From the NCBI RefSeq assembly GCF_023195755.1, contig NZ_CP096203.1:2294001-2358000 (forward strand): DNA of 64,000 nucleotides, read 5' to 3'. The stretch comes from Chryseobacterium nepalense. Lineage in GTDB: Bacteria > Bacteroidota > Bacteroidia > Flavobacteriales > Weeksellaceae. The stretch's first letter is position 1; each line of letters opens with the position of its first letter. Under the pieces are notes generated by a model. That model was not told the DNA's origin, did no database searches, and saw nothing but the letters and a program-made list of their open reading frames with translations. A program made the position numbers and the translations under genes. Positions 19,574 to 28,868 of this stretch are shown here, in pieces.

Positions 19574-21832
19574 ATGGAAACACAAAAGTTTAGTTATGAC
19601 AACAGTATTGTCCGGGCATTTCTTTATGCGACCGTCGTTTTCGGGATCATAGGGTTTTTGTTTGGGCTTACAGCTGCATTAATGCTTTTCTACCCTGAGC
19701 TTCCGGAGTTTTTATTCGGAACGGACGACACAACCATTAAAAGTTTAGGTGGTGGCATCGATGGGTTGATAAAAACGCATGGTGCTTTCGGATTCGGGAG
19801 AATCAGAATGCTGCACACGAGTACTGTTATTTTTGCATTCGTAATGAATGTTGTTTATGTAGGAGTATATTATTCCTTACAGCGATTACTGAAAACAAGA
19901 ATGTACAGTGACACCCTGTCCTGGATCCACTTCTGGACATGGCAGATCATGATCCTTGTAACGTATGTTACGTTCTTCATGGGGATTAACACATCCAAAG
20001 AATACGCAGAACACGAATGGCCTATTGATATTTTAATTACCATCTCATGGGTGATTTTCGGGGCTAATATGTTCTTAACGATAGCTAAAAGACGAGTAAG
20101 ACATTTATATGTTGCCATCTGGTTCTATGTTGGAACATGGATTGCCGTAGCGATGCTTCATATTTTCAACAACCTTGAGGTTCCGTTATCTTTCACAGGA
20201 TGGAAATCTTATTCTGCATATGCGGGGGTAAAAGATGCTATCGTACAATGGTGGTACGGTCACAATGCGGTTGCATTCGTACTGACAACGCCTGTTTTAG
20301 GTTTAATGTATTATTTCTTACCTAAAGCAGCAGACAGACCGGTATTCTCGTATAAACTATCGATTATTCACTTCTGGTCACTAATCTTCGTTTATATCTG
20401 GGCTGGTCCTCACCACCTTCAATATACCGCTTTACCGGCTTGGGCTCAGGCAGTGGGAACAGGTTTCTCTATCATGCTTATTGCACCATCTTGGGGAGGT
20501 ATGCTAAACGGGCTTTTAACATTAAGAGGAGCCTGGGATAAAGTAAGAGAAAATCCTATTCTTAAATTCTTCGTTGTTGCAGTAACTTGTTATGGTATGG
20601 CAACATTTGAAGGGCCATTATTGGCAACTAAAAACATTAACAAAATCGGTCACTTTACAGACTGGGTTATCGGTCACGTACACTTAGGTGCATTAGGATG
20701 GAATGGTTTCATGGCATTCGGTGTAATCTATTACCTGATCCCAATCTTATGGAGAACGAAATTATATTCAACAAGACTTGCCAACTGGCATTTCTGGCTG
20801 GGAACTTTAGGAATTATTTTCTATGCAGTACCAATGTATATCTCCGGATTTACTCAAGGATTAATGTGGAAACAGTTCAACCCAGACGGAACCTTAGTAT
20901 GGAAAAACTGGCTGGATACTGTAACGGCAATTATTCCTTATTTTAAAATGAGATTCGTAGGAGGATTATTTTATCTTTCAGGAGCTATTTTAATGGTGGT
21001 AAACTTAATTGCTACGGTAAGAAAAGGATCATTCCAGAAAGATGTACCTGCAGAAGCTCCGGCTTTAGCGAACATCAGCAAAAAGCGTAAAGAAGGAGAA
21101 GGCACTCACCTTTGGCTGGAAAGAACTCCTGTATTGATGGGTATTCTGTCTTTATTAACGATCTCTATCGGTAGTATGGTAGAAATTATTCCTACCCTAT
21201 CGCTTAAGAAAAGTGTACCAACCATTTCAGCAGTGAAGCCATATTCTCCACTGGAGCTGGAAGGTAGAGATATTTATATAAGAGAAGGATGTAATGCATG
21301 TCACTCTCAGATGGTAAGACCATTCAGAGATGAGATTGTAAGATTCAACGGTAAAAACGGACAGTATTCCAAAGCGGGAGAATTCGTATACGACAGACCG
21401 TTCCTTTGGGGATCTAAGAGAACCGGACCGGATTTGCACAGAGAAGGTGGTAAAAACCCAAGTTCTTGGCACTATAAGCACATGTATAACCCAAGATCTA
21501 CTTCAGCAGGTTCTATCATGCCTCGTTACCCTTGGTTAATTGCTACCGATCTTGACAGATCTAAAATGGTAGATAAAATGAAGCTGATGAAGAGTGCATT
21601 TGAGGTGCCTTATACAAAAGCCGAAATTGATTCTGCAAACTCATGGGCCAATAACCAGGCAACGAAGATTGTAAGAGATATTATGTCTGAAGCACCGGAT
21701 CTTAAAGATGCCTATGCAAAGAGACCTAAAGGTGAATTGGAGAAAAAAGAGATTGTAGCTCTTATTTCTTACCTTCAGAGATTAGGAACGGATATCAAAA
21801 CAACGGAAATCAAAACAGCAAGTAATAACTAA
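19574..21832 (+). CDS. ccoN: Fused cbb3 oxidase subunits I and II (CcoNO)
   Basis: Fusion of 752 residues: catalytic heme-copper subunit CcoN in the first ~490 residues, with about 12 membrane spans and heme/CuB histidine motifs such as WYGHNAVAFVLT, GPHHLQYTALP and GHVHLGALGWNG. It is joined to CcoO, a membrane-anchored monoheme cytochrome c. The CcoO heme site is CNACH at 573-577 in REGCNACHSQMVRPF, with a distal Met near GSIMPRYPW. It reduces O2 to water at high affinity at the inner membrane. In most bacteria these are two genes; the fusion is usual in Flavobacteriia. No frameshift is seen at the junction. Confidence 0.96.
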   Translation: METQKFSYDNSIVRAFLYATVVFGIIGFLFGLTAALMLFYPELPEFLFGTDDTTIKSLGGGIDGLIKTHGAFGFGRIRMLHTSTVIFAFVMNVVYVGVYYSLQRLLKTRMYSDTLSWIHFWTWQIMILVTYVTFFMGINTSKEYAEHEWPIDILITISWVIFGANMFLTIAKRRVRHLYVAIWFYVGTWIAVAMLHIFNNLEVPLSFTGWKSYSAYAGVKDAIVQWWYGHNAVAFVLTTPVLGLMYYFLPKAADRPVFSYKLSIIHFWSLIFVYIWAGPHHLQYTALPAWAQAVGTGFSIMLIAPSWGGMLNGLLTLRGAWDKVRENPILKFFVVAVTCYGMATFEGPLLATKNINKIGHFTDWVIGHVHLGALGWNGFMAFGVIYYLIPILWRTKLYSTRLANWHFWLGTLGIIFYAVPMYISGFTQGLMWKQFNPDGTLVWKNWLDTVTAIIPYFKMRFVGGLFYLSGAILMVVNLIATVRKGSFQKDVPAEAPALANISKKRKEGEGTHLWLERTPVLMGILSLLTISIGSMVEIIPTLSLKKSVPTISAVKPYSPLELEGRDIYIREGCNACHSQMVRPFRDEIVRFNGKNGQYSKAGEFVYDRPFLWGSKRTGPDLHREGGKNPSSWHYKHMYNPRSTSAGSIMPRYPWLIATDLDRSKMVDKMKLMKSAFEVPYTKAEIDSANSWANNQATKIVRDIMSEAPDLKDAYAKRPKGELEKKEIVALISYLQRLGTDIKTTEIKTASNN

Positions 21833-21849
21833 CATTAAAAAGTTCCATC

Positions 21850-22053
21850 ATGATACCTCAGAACTTTAAAGACATATTATCCAATACCGACAATGCTGGC
21901 TTTTACCAGACCTTGGCTCTGATTTTCTTTATGCTGTTCTTCGTAGCACTTGTAATATATGTTTTCAGCAGACCTAAAAAATATTACAAGGAAGAAGAAG
22001 AAGCTCCTCTGAGTGATGACCAGGATGATGATAATTTTAATTTAAAAAATTAA
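21850..22053 (+). CDS. ccoQ: cbb3 oxidase subunit CcoQ
   Basis: Protein of 67 residues with one membrane span (about 20-42), the SRPKKYYKEEEEAP boundary and a strongly acidic tail. CcoQ stabilises the CcoP-CcoNO complex. It sits 17 bases after ccoNO and 9 before ccoP, which with the hydropathy profile identifies it; sequence alone is not very distinctive. Confidence 0.88.
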   Translation: MIPQNFKDILSNTDNAGFYQTLALIFFMLFFVALVIYVFSRPKKYYKEEEEAPLSDDQDDDNFNLKN

Positions 22054-22062
22054 CAACTTATT

Positions 22063-22944
22063 ATGAAACAAAGAACACCGGTTTTTGTAAACATCTTAAT
22101 AATAATCGGACTTTTAATAGTTTTTTATTATCTGTTTGTACAGAGCTATGAGTTTCTAGGCTCGCCTTACTTCTGGGGAACTGTTGTGATTGCAGGTATT
22201 CTGGCATACATACACAGCGCGATCGGAGATCTTATTGAAAACAATAAATTCAAAAAATTATCTCCTGAAGAAAAAGCAGCTTATTTAGCAGAGAAAAAAG
22301 TTCCTTATTTTATAAGGTTATATAATGCAGCATTTAAAAAACAATCTGCTGCCGAAGAGAAAGATATCCTTATCGATCACGGCTTCGACGGGATTATGGA
22401 ATTGGACAACCAATTACCGAAATGGTGGGTAGGTTTGTTCTATTTTGGGACCGCTTTTTGTATTGTGTATGTTGCAGCATACTCTTTCACAGATTTTGCT
22501 CATCCATTGACAGAATATGAAAAAGAATATAAAGAACAGCTTGCAAGCATCAAGAAATACGAAGAAACTCAGCCGCCTGTAACAATTGAAACAGCTAAAT
22601 ATTCAGCAGATAATATTGCAGAGGGTAAAGAGCTCTTTAAAACGAACTGTGCATCTTGTCATAAAGAAGACGGTAGTGGTGGTATCGGTCCGAACCTTAC
22701 GGATCAATATTGGATCAACCAACCTGAGAAAACGTTATTTAAAAACGTATTCCATATGGACTGGAACGGATCTCCTACCAATCCTGCGATGAGAGCATTC
22801 GGTAAGAACGGGGAAGTTTCCGGTGCTGAAATTGAAAAGATTGCAGCATATGTATACCACATCAACCAGGAATTGCCTCCGGTGACACCAGCTCAGGGTG
22901 GTGCAGCGCCTCAGGGAACTGAAGCACACTGGGAGAAAGAATAA
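22063..22944 (+). CDS. ccoP: cbb3 oxidase subunit III, CcoP (single heme c)
   Basis: Membrane-anchored cytochrome of 293 residues that passes electrons to CcoO. Two N-terminal spans (about 8-28 and 36-55) are followed by DHGFDGIMELDNQLPKWWVG, the conserved CcoP N-terminal motif, and a third span (122-142). Only one heme site is present, CASCH at 196-200, with a Met ligand near NPAMRAFG, whereas proteobacterial CcoP has two cytochrome c domains. The C-terminus is a Gln/Ala-rich tail. A strong hairpin directly after the gene divides ccoNOQP from ccoGH. Confidence 0.94.
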   Translation: MKQRTPVFVNILIIIGLLIVFYYLFVQSYEFLGSPYFWGTVVIAGILAYIHSAIGDLIENNKFKKLSPEEKAAYLAEKKVPYFIRLYNAAFKKQSAAEEKDILIDHGFDGIMELDNQLPKWWVGLFYFGTAFCIVYVAAYSFTDFAHPLTEYEKEYKEQLASIKKYEETQPPVTIETAKYSADNIAEGKELFKTNCASCHKEDGSGGIGPNLTDQYWINQPEKTLFKNVFHMDWNGSPTNPAMRAFGKNGEVSGAEIEKIAAYVYHINQELPPVTPAQGGAAPQGTEAHWEKE

Positions 22945-22971
22945 TTTTAACAAAAAAATTAGAAACATATG

Positions 22972-23032
22972 AAAAACATAATTTGTTATTACCTTAAAAA
23001 TAGTAACGAATTATGTTTTTTCTTTTTTAAAT
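22972..23032 (+). terminator. Strong terminator inside the cco cluster
   Basis: Arms 22972-22991 and 23001-23020 form a 20-bp stem (two G-U pairs) with a 9-base loop, followed by TTTTTTCTTTTTT. It should end or strongly reduce transcription between ccoP and ccoG. Confidence 0.85.
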
Positions 23033-23042
23033 ACCAGTACAT

Positions 23043-24497
23043 ATGTCAGACATAGAAGAAATAGAAGTACGCGGCGGACAGGGCCAGGTTCTGGACCCTG
23101 AAACTTACAGAGATTCTATAGGCACCATGGATCAGTCCGGAAAAAGAAAATGGGTCTATCCCAGAAAGCCTAAAGGAAAGTATACCAATTACAGGTATCT
23201 TGTGAGCTGTATTTTATTATTTATTTATTTTTCGGTACCGTTTATTAAAATCAATGGTAATCCGATGATTTTATTTAATGTGATTGACCGGGAGTTTTTC
23301 ATTTTCGGACAACCTTTCTATCCTCAGGATTTTTTCATCCTAACGTTGGGAGCTATTGCATCTCTTATTTTTATTATTGTATTTACGATTGCTTTCGGTA
23401 GAATTTTCTGCGGGTGGATATGTCCTCAGACAATTTTCCTTGAAATGATTTTCCGTAAAATAGAATATGCTATTGAAGGAGACAGAAATAAGCAGATGAA
23501 ACTGGACAGACAGGAGTGGAACAGCGAAAAGATATGGAAAAGAGGTCTGAAGTGGACCATCTACATTATCATATCACTTGTTATTACCCACTTCATGTTT
23601 ATGTATATCGTAGGATATGAAGAGGTTTTCAGGATTCTTTCGGAAGGACCATTTGCGCATCCAACCAATTTTATTGTAATGATTTTGCTTACTGCTGCAT
23701 TTTACTTTGTATTTGCATGGTTCAGAGAGCAGGTTTGTACACTGGTTTGTCCTTACGGAAGGTTACAGGGTGTTTTGATCGATAAGGATACGGTAAATGT
23801 TTTCTACGATTTCAAAAGAGGGGAAAACAGAGCGAAATGGAGAAAAGGAGAAGACCGACAAGCAGCCGGAAAAGGAGATTGTATCGATTGTCATCAGTGT
23901 GTGGTAGTTTGTCCTACCGGAATTGATATAAGGGACGGACAACAGCTGGAATGCGTAAACTGTACGGCATGTATTGACGCCTGTGATGAAGTCATGGAAA
24001 AAGTAGGACTCCCGAAAGGATTAATCCGGTACGCTACGGAGAATGAAATCGAAAACGAGACCAAATTTAAATTTACAGGAAGAATGAAAGGCTTTGCCTT
24101 AATTCTGGTATTACTAACCGGTTTCCTTGGATATCTTCTTTATAACCGTGGCGAAATGGAAGCAAAATTCATCAAGCCTGCCGGAAGTACATTTTTCTTA
24201 AGGGACGGAAAAATTACCAATACCTACAATTATACTTTCCTCAATAAAACCAATGACAAGAAGATTGTAACCATTAAAGTAGTTGAACCGAAACACGGAG
24301 AAGTTATTTACAGTGGTTCAAGCAAAATTACCGTTGATAGGGATAAGATTACCAAAGGAACCGTTAATATCAGCTTCCCGGAAAGTGAAATGAATCTTTC
24401 CAAGCAGAATATTACTATTGGTGTTTATGATATGAGCGGAAAACTGGTGGATTCTTACGAAACCTATTTTGAGGGACCTTTTAAACTACAATTCTAA
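23043..24497 (+). CDS. ccoG: cbb3 oxidase accessory protein CcoG
   Basis: Inner-membrane iron-sulfur protein of 484 residues, the CcoG/FixG type, which acts as a cupric reductase during copper delivery to the oxidase. About five spans. Two [4Fe-4S] motifs are complete: C280, C283, C286, C290 (CIDCHQCVVVCP) and C304, C307, C310, C314 (CVNCTACIDACD). CGWICPQT and CTLVCPYGRLQG are further conserved motifs. The C-terminal Ig-like domain (about 375-484) is also typical. It follows a terminator, so it may rely on its own promoter or on readthrough. Confidence 0.95.
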   Translation: MSDIEEIEVRGGQGQVLDPETYRDSIGTMDQSGKRKWVYPRKPKGKYTNYRYLVSCILLFIYFSVPFIKINGNPMILFNVIDREFFIFGQPFYPQDFFILTLGAIASLIFIIVFTIAFGRIFCGWICPQTIFLEMIFRKIEYAIEGDRNKQMKLDRQEWNSEKIWKRGLKWTIYIIISLVITHFMFMYIVGYEEVFRILSEGPFAHPTNFIVMILLTAAFYFVFAWFREQVCTLVCPYGRLQGVLIDKDTVNVFYDFKRGENRAKWRKGEDRQAAGKGDCIDCHQCVVVCPTGIDIRDGQQLECVNCTACIDACDEVMEKVGLPKGLIRYATENEIENETKFKFTGRMKGFALILVLLTGFLGYLLYNRGEMEAKFIKPAGSTFFLRDGKITNTYNYTFLNKTNDKKIVTIKVVEPKHGEVIYSGSSKITVDRDKITKGTVNISFPESEMNLSKQNITIGVYDMSGKLVDSYETYFEGPFKLQF

Positions 24498-24558
24498 TAT
24501 CAAAACCTCAATATTATCATCTGACGGAATAGAGGTTTTTAAAATATATTAATTTAAA

Positions 24559-25011
24559 ATGAAAAAATTCACTTGGGGGCACGGTGTAGTCATCGCATTA
24601 CTGGCATTCATGGCATTCATATTATCAATGTTATTTCTTTTCCCGAACGGCCAGAAAAATTCTGAAATGGTAACTGATAATTATTATGAGGAAGAACTGA
24701 AATATCAGGATGTTATTGATGCTAAAAAAAGAGCCGATGATCTGCAGGAAAAACCAGTCTACAGTCAGGATAAAAATGGGATTAAGATTACCTTTCCAAC
24801 AGACTACAACAATTCCAATACAACGGTAAAATTTGTTTTGAACAGGACTGACGATCAGAATTTAGATATAAAAAAATCTGTGCAGCTTGATGCCAGCAAA
24901 TCATTTTTAATACCTGCTCAGGTATTAAAAATGGGAAATTATACATTACGATTAAACTGGACTAAAGATAAAACAGATTACAGAATAGATTATGATGTAA
25001 TATGGAAATAG
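24559..25011 (+). CDS. ccoH: FixH-family protein (CcoH)
   Basis: Protein of 150 residues with one N-terminal span (about 9-29), then DNYYEEELKYQDVIDAKKRADDL, the FixH hallmark, and a beta-sandwich periplasmic domain. CcoH is an assembly factor of cbb3 oxidase. It starts 61 bases after ccoG, and its end overlaps the next gene by 10 bases. Confidence 0.92.
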   Translation: MKKFTWGHGVVIALLAFMAFILSMLFLFPNGQKNSEMVTDNYYEEELKYQDVIDAKKRADDLQEKPVYSQDKNGIKITFPTDYNNSNTTVKFVLNRTDDQNLDIKKSVQLDASKSFLIPAQVLKMGNYTLRLNWTKDKTDYRIDYDVIWK

Positions 25012-25769
25012 CACTTATTGTATCGGCTATAGGTTTAGGATTTGCTTCCGGTTTTCACTGTATCGGAATGTGCGGACCTATTGCCCTGTCAATGGGATTA
25101 ACAAAAAAACAGGCGACCAATTATTATCTCCAGAATCTTACTTACCAGTTCGGAAGAATTTTTACCTATTCATTTTTAGGAGCAATTCTGGGCATTGTAG
25201 GCGAAGGCTTCGAAATGGCAGGAATCCAGAAATATCTTACGATTGCCGTGGGAATATTATTAATTATAATGGCTGTATTTTCTTTCGGAGGTAAAGATTT
25301 TGCTTCAAAAATTCCTTTCTTTTCTAAATTTTTATTCAAAGTTAAATCTAATTTGGGAAGGTTGCTGCAGAAAGCAGATTACCGCTCAAGATTTACAACA
25401 GGAATTCTTAATGGTTTCTTACCCTGCGGAATGGTTTACATGGCATTAACCGCAAGCCTTGCAAGCGGGGGAATATGGCAGGGCGCTTTATATATGGCTC
25501 TTTTTGGATTAGGAACTCTCCCGTTTATGTTTACGGTCGTTCTTTTAGGAAATCTTATGAACCAGGCTTTTCGGATAAAAATATTAAAGATGATTCCGGT
25601 GGTGATGATTATCTTAGGAGGTCTGTTTATTGTAAGAGGTCTTGAGCTCGGAATTCCTTATCTCTCTCCAAGAGCAGAAGCAATGACGATCTCAAAAGAC
25701 AAACAGGGAGACTGTCATTTGCCGGGGGATCATAATACACACAATCACGATAATACGAATTGTCATTAG
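25002..25769 (+). CDS. SafE/UreH-like membrane protein, putative copper transporter
   Basis: Inner-membrane protein of 255 residues with about six spans, of the sulfite exporter TauE/SafE (UreH-like) family. FHCIGMCGPIALS near the N-terminus and NGFLPCGMVYMAL in the middle are the repeated Cys-containing motifs of this family. The last ~20 residues are rich in metal ligands (DCHLPGDHNTHNHDNTNCH). The overlap with ccoH and the chain of cco genes suggests it serves the oxidase, most simply as a copper or related metal transporter. That role is inferred; no member with this tail is known to me to be characterised. Confidence 0.85.
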   Translation: MEIALIVSAIGLGFASGFHCIGMCGPIALSMGLTKKQATNYYLQNLTYQFGRIFTYSFLGAILGIVGEGFEMAGIQKYLTIAVGILLIIMAVFSFGGKDFASKIPFFSKFLFKVKSNLGRLLQKADYRSRFTTGILNGFLPCGMVYMALTASLASGGIWQGALYMALFGLGTLPFMFTVVLLGNLMNQAFRIKILKMIPVVMIILGGLFIVRGLELGIPYLSPRAEAMTISKDKQGDCHLPGDHNTHNHDNTNCH

Positions 25770-25792
25770 TAGTGAATAATAGCTAAATTTAT

Positions 25793-25833
25793 AATTAAAA
25801 GCCCTCTGGATAGACCCCAGAGAGCTTTTAATT
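25793..25833 (+). terminator. Terminator at the end of the cco cluster
   Basis: Arms AATTAAAAGCCCTCTGG and CCAGAGAGCTTTTAATT pair along 17 positions (one mismatch) across a short loop. It closes the ccoGH-SafE transcript. Confidence 0.8.
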
Positions 25834-26003
25834 ATAAATCTGAAAGGACCAAATTAGCCACCAATTATTAATATCACGCATATAACAATTTATTTATAAA
25901 ACAATTATATAAAAAATTTAAAAATATTGATAATATTATTTATTAAATTCGATTTTATTACAAAATCAATTTTGCACCTTTATTGTAACTAAAAATTTAA
26001 TAT

Positions 26004-26948
26004 ATGCTTACAAAACTACATTTTCCCACATTTCAGAAAACCAAAAAGCCTCAAACACTAACCTACCTTCGTAAAATGGCATGTCATGCATTTACAGTTA
26101 GTGCGATTTTGCTTTTCTCAGCAACGAAAGCTCAAACTTCGGTAACAGTTCCCGATTTAACGGTTGTAAGTACCTTTACAGGTCCTTTTGCCAATTCTAC
26201 GAGAACATATCAAATGGTTATTGATGATACACAATTGACTACTTTATCGGGGAAGTACCTTTCATCAATATCGTTCAAAATACCGAGTACGGCAGCTTCA
26301 TCATGGCCTGCTTCTAATATTACTTATCCTGATTATCAGATTTATCTTAGTGATGGTGTAAATCCTGCCAACGCACAGCTAAATTTTGCAGCAAACGTTG
26401 TAGGAACTCAGACACAGGTTCGGTCCGGAAGCCTTTCAATACCAGCCGGTTCAGTGGCAAATAACAATACATTCAGCTTTGATATTACTTTCACCACTCC
26501 TTATCTTTACACAGGTAGCAATCTGGTTATTGAAATACGGCATACCGGAAGCAACGGTACATCAACCTCAAACCAGGCGGTAGGAACAAGCGCAACAGGA
26601 TATGGAAGCTTATTCACATCATGCTGGTCCAGCTCTACAAGTGTATTGCAGGGAAATTTTTCTTATGTGAAAATTAGTTCCGCAGGTACTTTAGGGGTAA
26701 AGTCTGTTGAGATCAATGGAGGAACATCAGTTTACCCTAACCCGGTAAAAGATCAGCTGTATGTAAAATCTGATAATGATATTATGGAATTGAATATTTT
26801 CAATTTAGTTGGACAAAAAGTCTATTCCCAGAAAAATTCAGTTAAGATCCCACAAATCAATGTATCCGGATTGGCAAAAGGAAATTATATTTTACAAACA
26901 ATCGATAAAAACGGAAATTCAGCTTCAACAAAATTTATTAAGGAGTAA
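26004..26948 (+). CDS. T9SS-secreted protein with type A C-terminal sorting domain
   Basis: Secreted protein of 314 residues. After a long N-region a hydrophobic signal peptide ends near ATKAQT (a later start at residue 25, MACHAFTV, would give a more normal signal). The middle is Thr/Ser-rich and beta-structured with no family I recognise. The last ~75 residues are a Por-secretion-system sorting domain: VYPNPVKDQLYVKSD, then FNLVGQKVYS, NVSGLAKGNYIL and TKFIKE. It is therefore exported by T9SS and either released or anchored. An AT-rich 234-base region precedes it, and it ends at a bidirectional hairpin. Confidence 0.9.
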   Translation: MLTKLHFPTFQKTKKPQTLTYLRKMACHAFTVSAILLFSATKAQTSVTVPDLTVVSTFTGPFANSTRTYQMVIDDTQLTTLSGKYLSSISFKIPSTAASSWPASNITYPDYQIYLSDGVNPANAQLNFAANVVGTQTQVRSGSLSIPAGSVANNNTFSFDITFTTPYLYTGSNLVIEIRHTGSNGTSTSNQAVGTSATGYGSLFTSCWSSSTSVLQGNFSYVKISSAGTLGVKSVEINGGTSVYPNPVKDQLYVKSDNDIMELNIFNLVGQKVYSQKNSVKIPQINVSGLAKGNYILQTIDKNGNSASTKFIKE

Positions 26949-26974
26949 AAAAATAGGTAAATACTATTGAATAA

Positions 26975-27007
26975 AAAAACCACTGAATATCAGTGGTTTT
27001 TATTTTT
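26975..27007. terminator. Bidirectional terminator between T9SS protein and serS
   Basis: Perfect stem AAAAACCACTG/CAGTGGTTTTT (26975-26985 and 26991-27001) with an AATAT loop, T run to the right and A run to the left; serves both convergent genes. Confidence 0.85.
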
Positions 27008-27010
27008 TGA

Positions 27011-28291
27011 TTAGTTTATCACATCAAATCTCGCATATTCTGCAATCTTTTTTGGAAGCTTAATTCCATCCTCTGTCTGATTGTTTTCCAGCAAAGCAGC
27101 CATAATTCTCGGTAACGCCATTGCAGATCCGTTTAAGGTATGTACAAGCTGGGACTTTCCGTCTGTTTTGTAACGGCATTTTAATCTGTTCGCCTGGAAG
27201 GTTTCAAAATTGGAAACAGAGCTCACCTCCAGCCATTTCTCCTGGGCAGCACTCCAGACTTCGAAGTCGTAGGTCATGGCAGAAGCAAAACCGGTGTCTC
27301 CGCCGCAAAGTCTTAACACTCTGTAAGGAAGTTCAAGATCACTCAGAATTTCTTTAATATGTTCTACCATTTCTTCTAAGACCGCATAAGAATTTTCTGG
27401 CTTTTCAATTCTTACAATTTCTACTTTTTCAAACTGATGAAGACGGTTCAGTCCTCTTACGTGAGCACCATAACTTCCCGCCTCTCTTCTGTAGCACTGA
27501 GAAAAAGCTGTATTCTTTACAGGTAAATCCTTTTCCTCGAATAATACATCCCTGTACAGATTGGTAACCGGCACTTCTGCTGTAGGAATTAAAAATAATG
27601 TTTCAGAGGTTGTATTATTAGCAATCTCATACATCTGTCCTTCTTTGTCCGGCAGCTGACCTGTTCCATATCCGGAAGCTTCGTTTATCACGTGAGGAGG
27701 ATTGACCTCCATATATCCTTTTTCTACGTTTTTATCAAGAAAATACTGAACCAATGCTCTCTGCAAACGTGCTCCTTTTCCTAAGTAAACCGGAAAACCT
27801 GCTCCGGCAATTTTCACCCCAAGCTCAAAATCAATTAGGTTGTATTTTTTTGCCAGTTCCCAGTGAGGGATCGCTCCTTCTCCAAGACCTTCAACATCGT
27901 GAGACTGGTAAATAATCTCGTTATCGTCTGCAGAAGCACCACTCTTCACTTGTTCGTGAGGAATATTCGGAAGCTGGTATAGGATATTAATCAGTTCTTT
28001 TTCTCTGACATCTAATTGTGATTTCAATTCGGACGTAGACTCTTTAAGCTGTGCTGTTTTAGATTTTGCAGATTCGGCTTCTTCTCTTTTTCCCTCTTTC
28101 ATCAAAAGTCCGATTTCCTTGGAAATTTTATTGCTCTCGGAAAGCTGGGAATCCAGTTCGAACTGAATTTTTCTTCTTTCGTCGTCGGTAGCAATAGCCT
28201 GATCCACCAACTCAAGATTCCTGAATTGTCTTTTCTTAAGACCCTCTAAAACGCGCTCTTTATTGTCGCGCAAAAAATTGACTTGTAACAT
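27011..28291 (-). CDS. serS: Seryl-tRNA synthetase
   Basis: Class II synthetase of 426 residues that charges tRNA-Ser (and tRNA-Sec where present). The N-terminal ~100 residues form the long antiparallel coiled coil that grips the tRNA variable arm. Motif 2 is CYRREAGSYGAHVRGLNRLH followed by FEKVEIV; serine-site TAEVPVTNLYRD and motif 3 HTLNGSAMALPRIMAALLEN are intact. Single housekeeping gene with its own promoter and a shared terminator. Confidence 0.97.
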   Translation of the reverse strand: MLQVNFLRDNKERVLEGLKKRQFRNLELVDQAIATDDERRKIQFELDSQLSESNKISKEIGLLMKEGKREEAESAKSKTAQLKESTSELKSQLDVREKELINILYQLPNIPHEQVKSGASADDNEIIYQSHDVEGLGEGAIPHWELAKKYNLIDFELGVKIAGAGFPVYLGKGARLQRALVQYFLDKNVEKGYMEVNPPHVINEASGYGTGQLPDKEGQMYEIANNTTSETLFLIPTAEVPVTNLYRDVLFEEKDLPVKNTAFSQCYRREAGSYGAHVRGLNRLHQFEKVEIVRIEKPENSYAVLEEMVEHIKEILSDLELPYRVLRLCGGDTGFASAMTYDFEVWSAAQEKWLEVSSVSNFETFQANRLKCRYKTDGKSQLVHTLNGSAMALPRIMAALLENNQTEDGIKLPKKIAEYARFDVIN

Positions 28292-28345
28292 TTTATTTAG
28301 ATGTTAGTTATTAGAATGTTGAACATCAGAATGTCAACAGTTTTG

Positions 28346-28378
28346 CAAATGTATAAAATTATTTTACGATTGTAACAA
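28346..28378 (-). promoter_or_regulatory. Probable serS promoter
   Basis: On the minus strand a perfect -7 element TACATTTG (complement of 28346-28353) follows TTG (complement of 28376-28378) after 22 bases. It straddles the 3' end of the upstream lipoprotein gene. Confidence 0.45.
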
Positions 28379-28862
28379 CATTCGGGGAACCGGGCTGTTT
28401 TGTAAATCTTAAGGTACCGTTATAATATACTTTCGAGACTTCGAACACGGACGGCGTCATTCTGTATTCAATTCTAAGTTTATCCTCAATAGTATCTAAA
28501 GCAGTATTATTAAGCCTCTTGATCAAAGAAACCGTTATATCAGAACGATAGATTTTATTATCCGGATTTAAAGTATCAATCCCTATTCTTCTTGCGCCTG
28601 CAATATATTCAATAAAAAGTGTGGAATCTCCAGTTGCACGGAGGCTGCTGTTGACAGGAGCAAGATCTGCGGCACCATTGTCATCGTTCATTGAATACGT
28701 GAAATAAGAAGAATCTTTTTTATTTTTAAAAAGATCTCTCCCCGATGTATTTTTCATATAAATATTAAGGATCTGGTCGATATTCTGCAAATCATCATCC
28801 TCTGTCCTGCAACTAAGGAAAGCAAAAAAAATAACCAGAACTCCGAAAAAAATATTCTTCAT
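28359..28862 (-). CDS. Putative lipoprotein, unknown function
   Basis: Protein of about 167 residues with a lipoprotein signal peptide; the lipobox FLSC puts the lipid on C18 when the start MKNIFFG at 28862 is used. I prefer that start over the ATG three codons upstream because a perfect -7 promoter element (28869-28876) covers the earlier one. The mature part is short, beta-rich and shows no motif I recognise. It is probably anchored in the outer or inner membrane facing the periplasm. Confidence 0.75.
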   Translation of the reverse strand: MKNIFFGVLVIFFAFLSCRTEDDDLQNIDQILNIYMKNTSGRDLFKNKKDSSYFTYSMNDDNGAADLAPVNSSLRATGDSTLFIEYIAGARRIGIDTLNPDNKIYRSDITVSLIKRLNNTALDTIEDKLRIEYRMTPSVFEVSKVYYNGTLRFTKQPGSPNVVTIVK

Positions 28863-28868
28863 GTACAG

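Noticed and set aside
23043-23160. Frameshifted start of ccoG
   Set aside because: The N-terminus reads through normally and aligns with the usual CcoG lead-in before the first membrane span.
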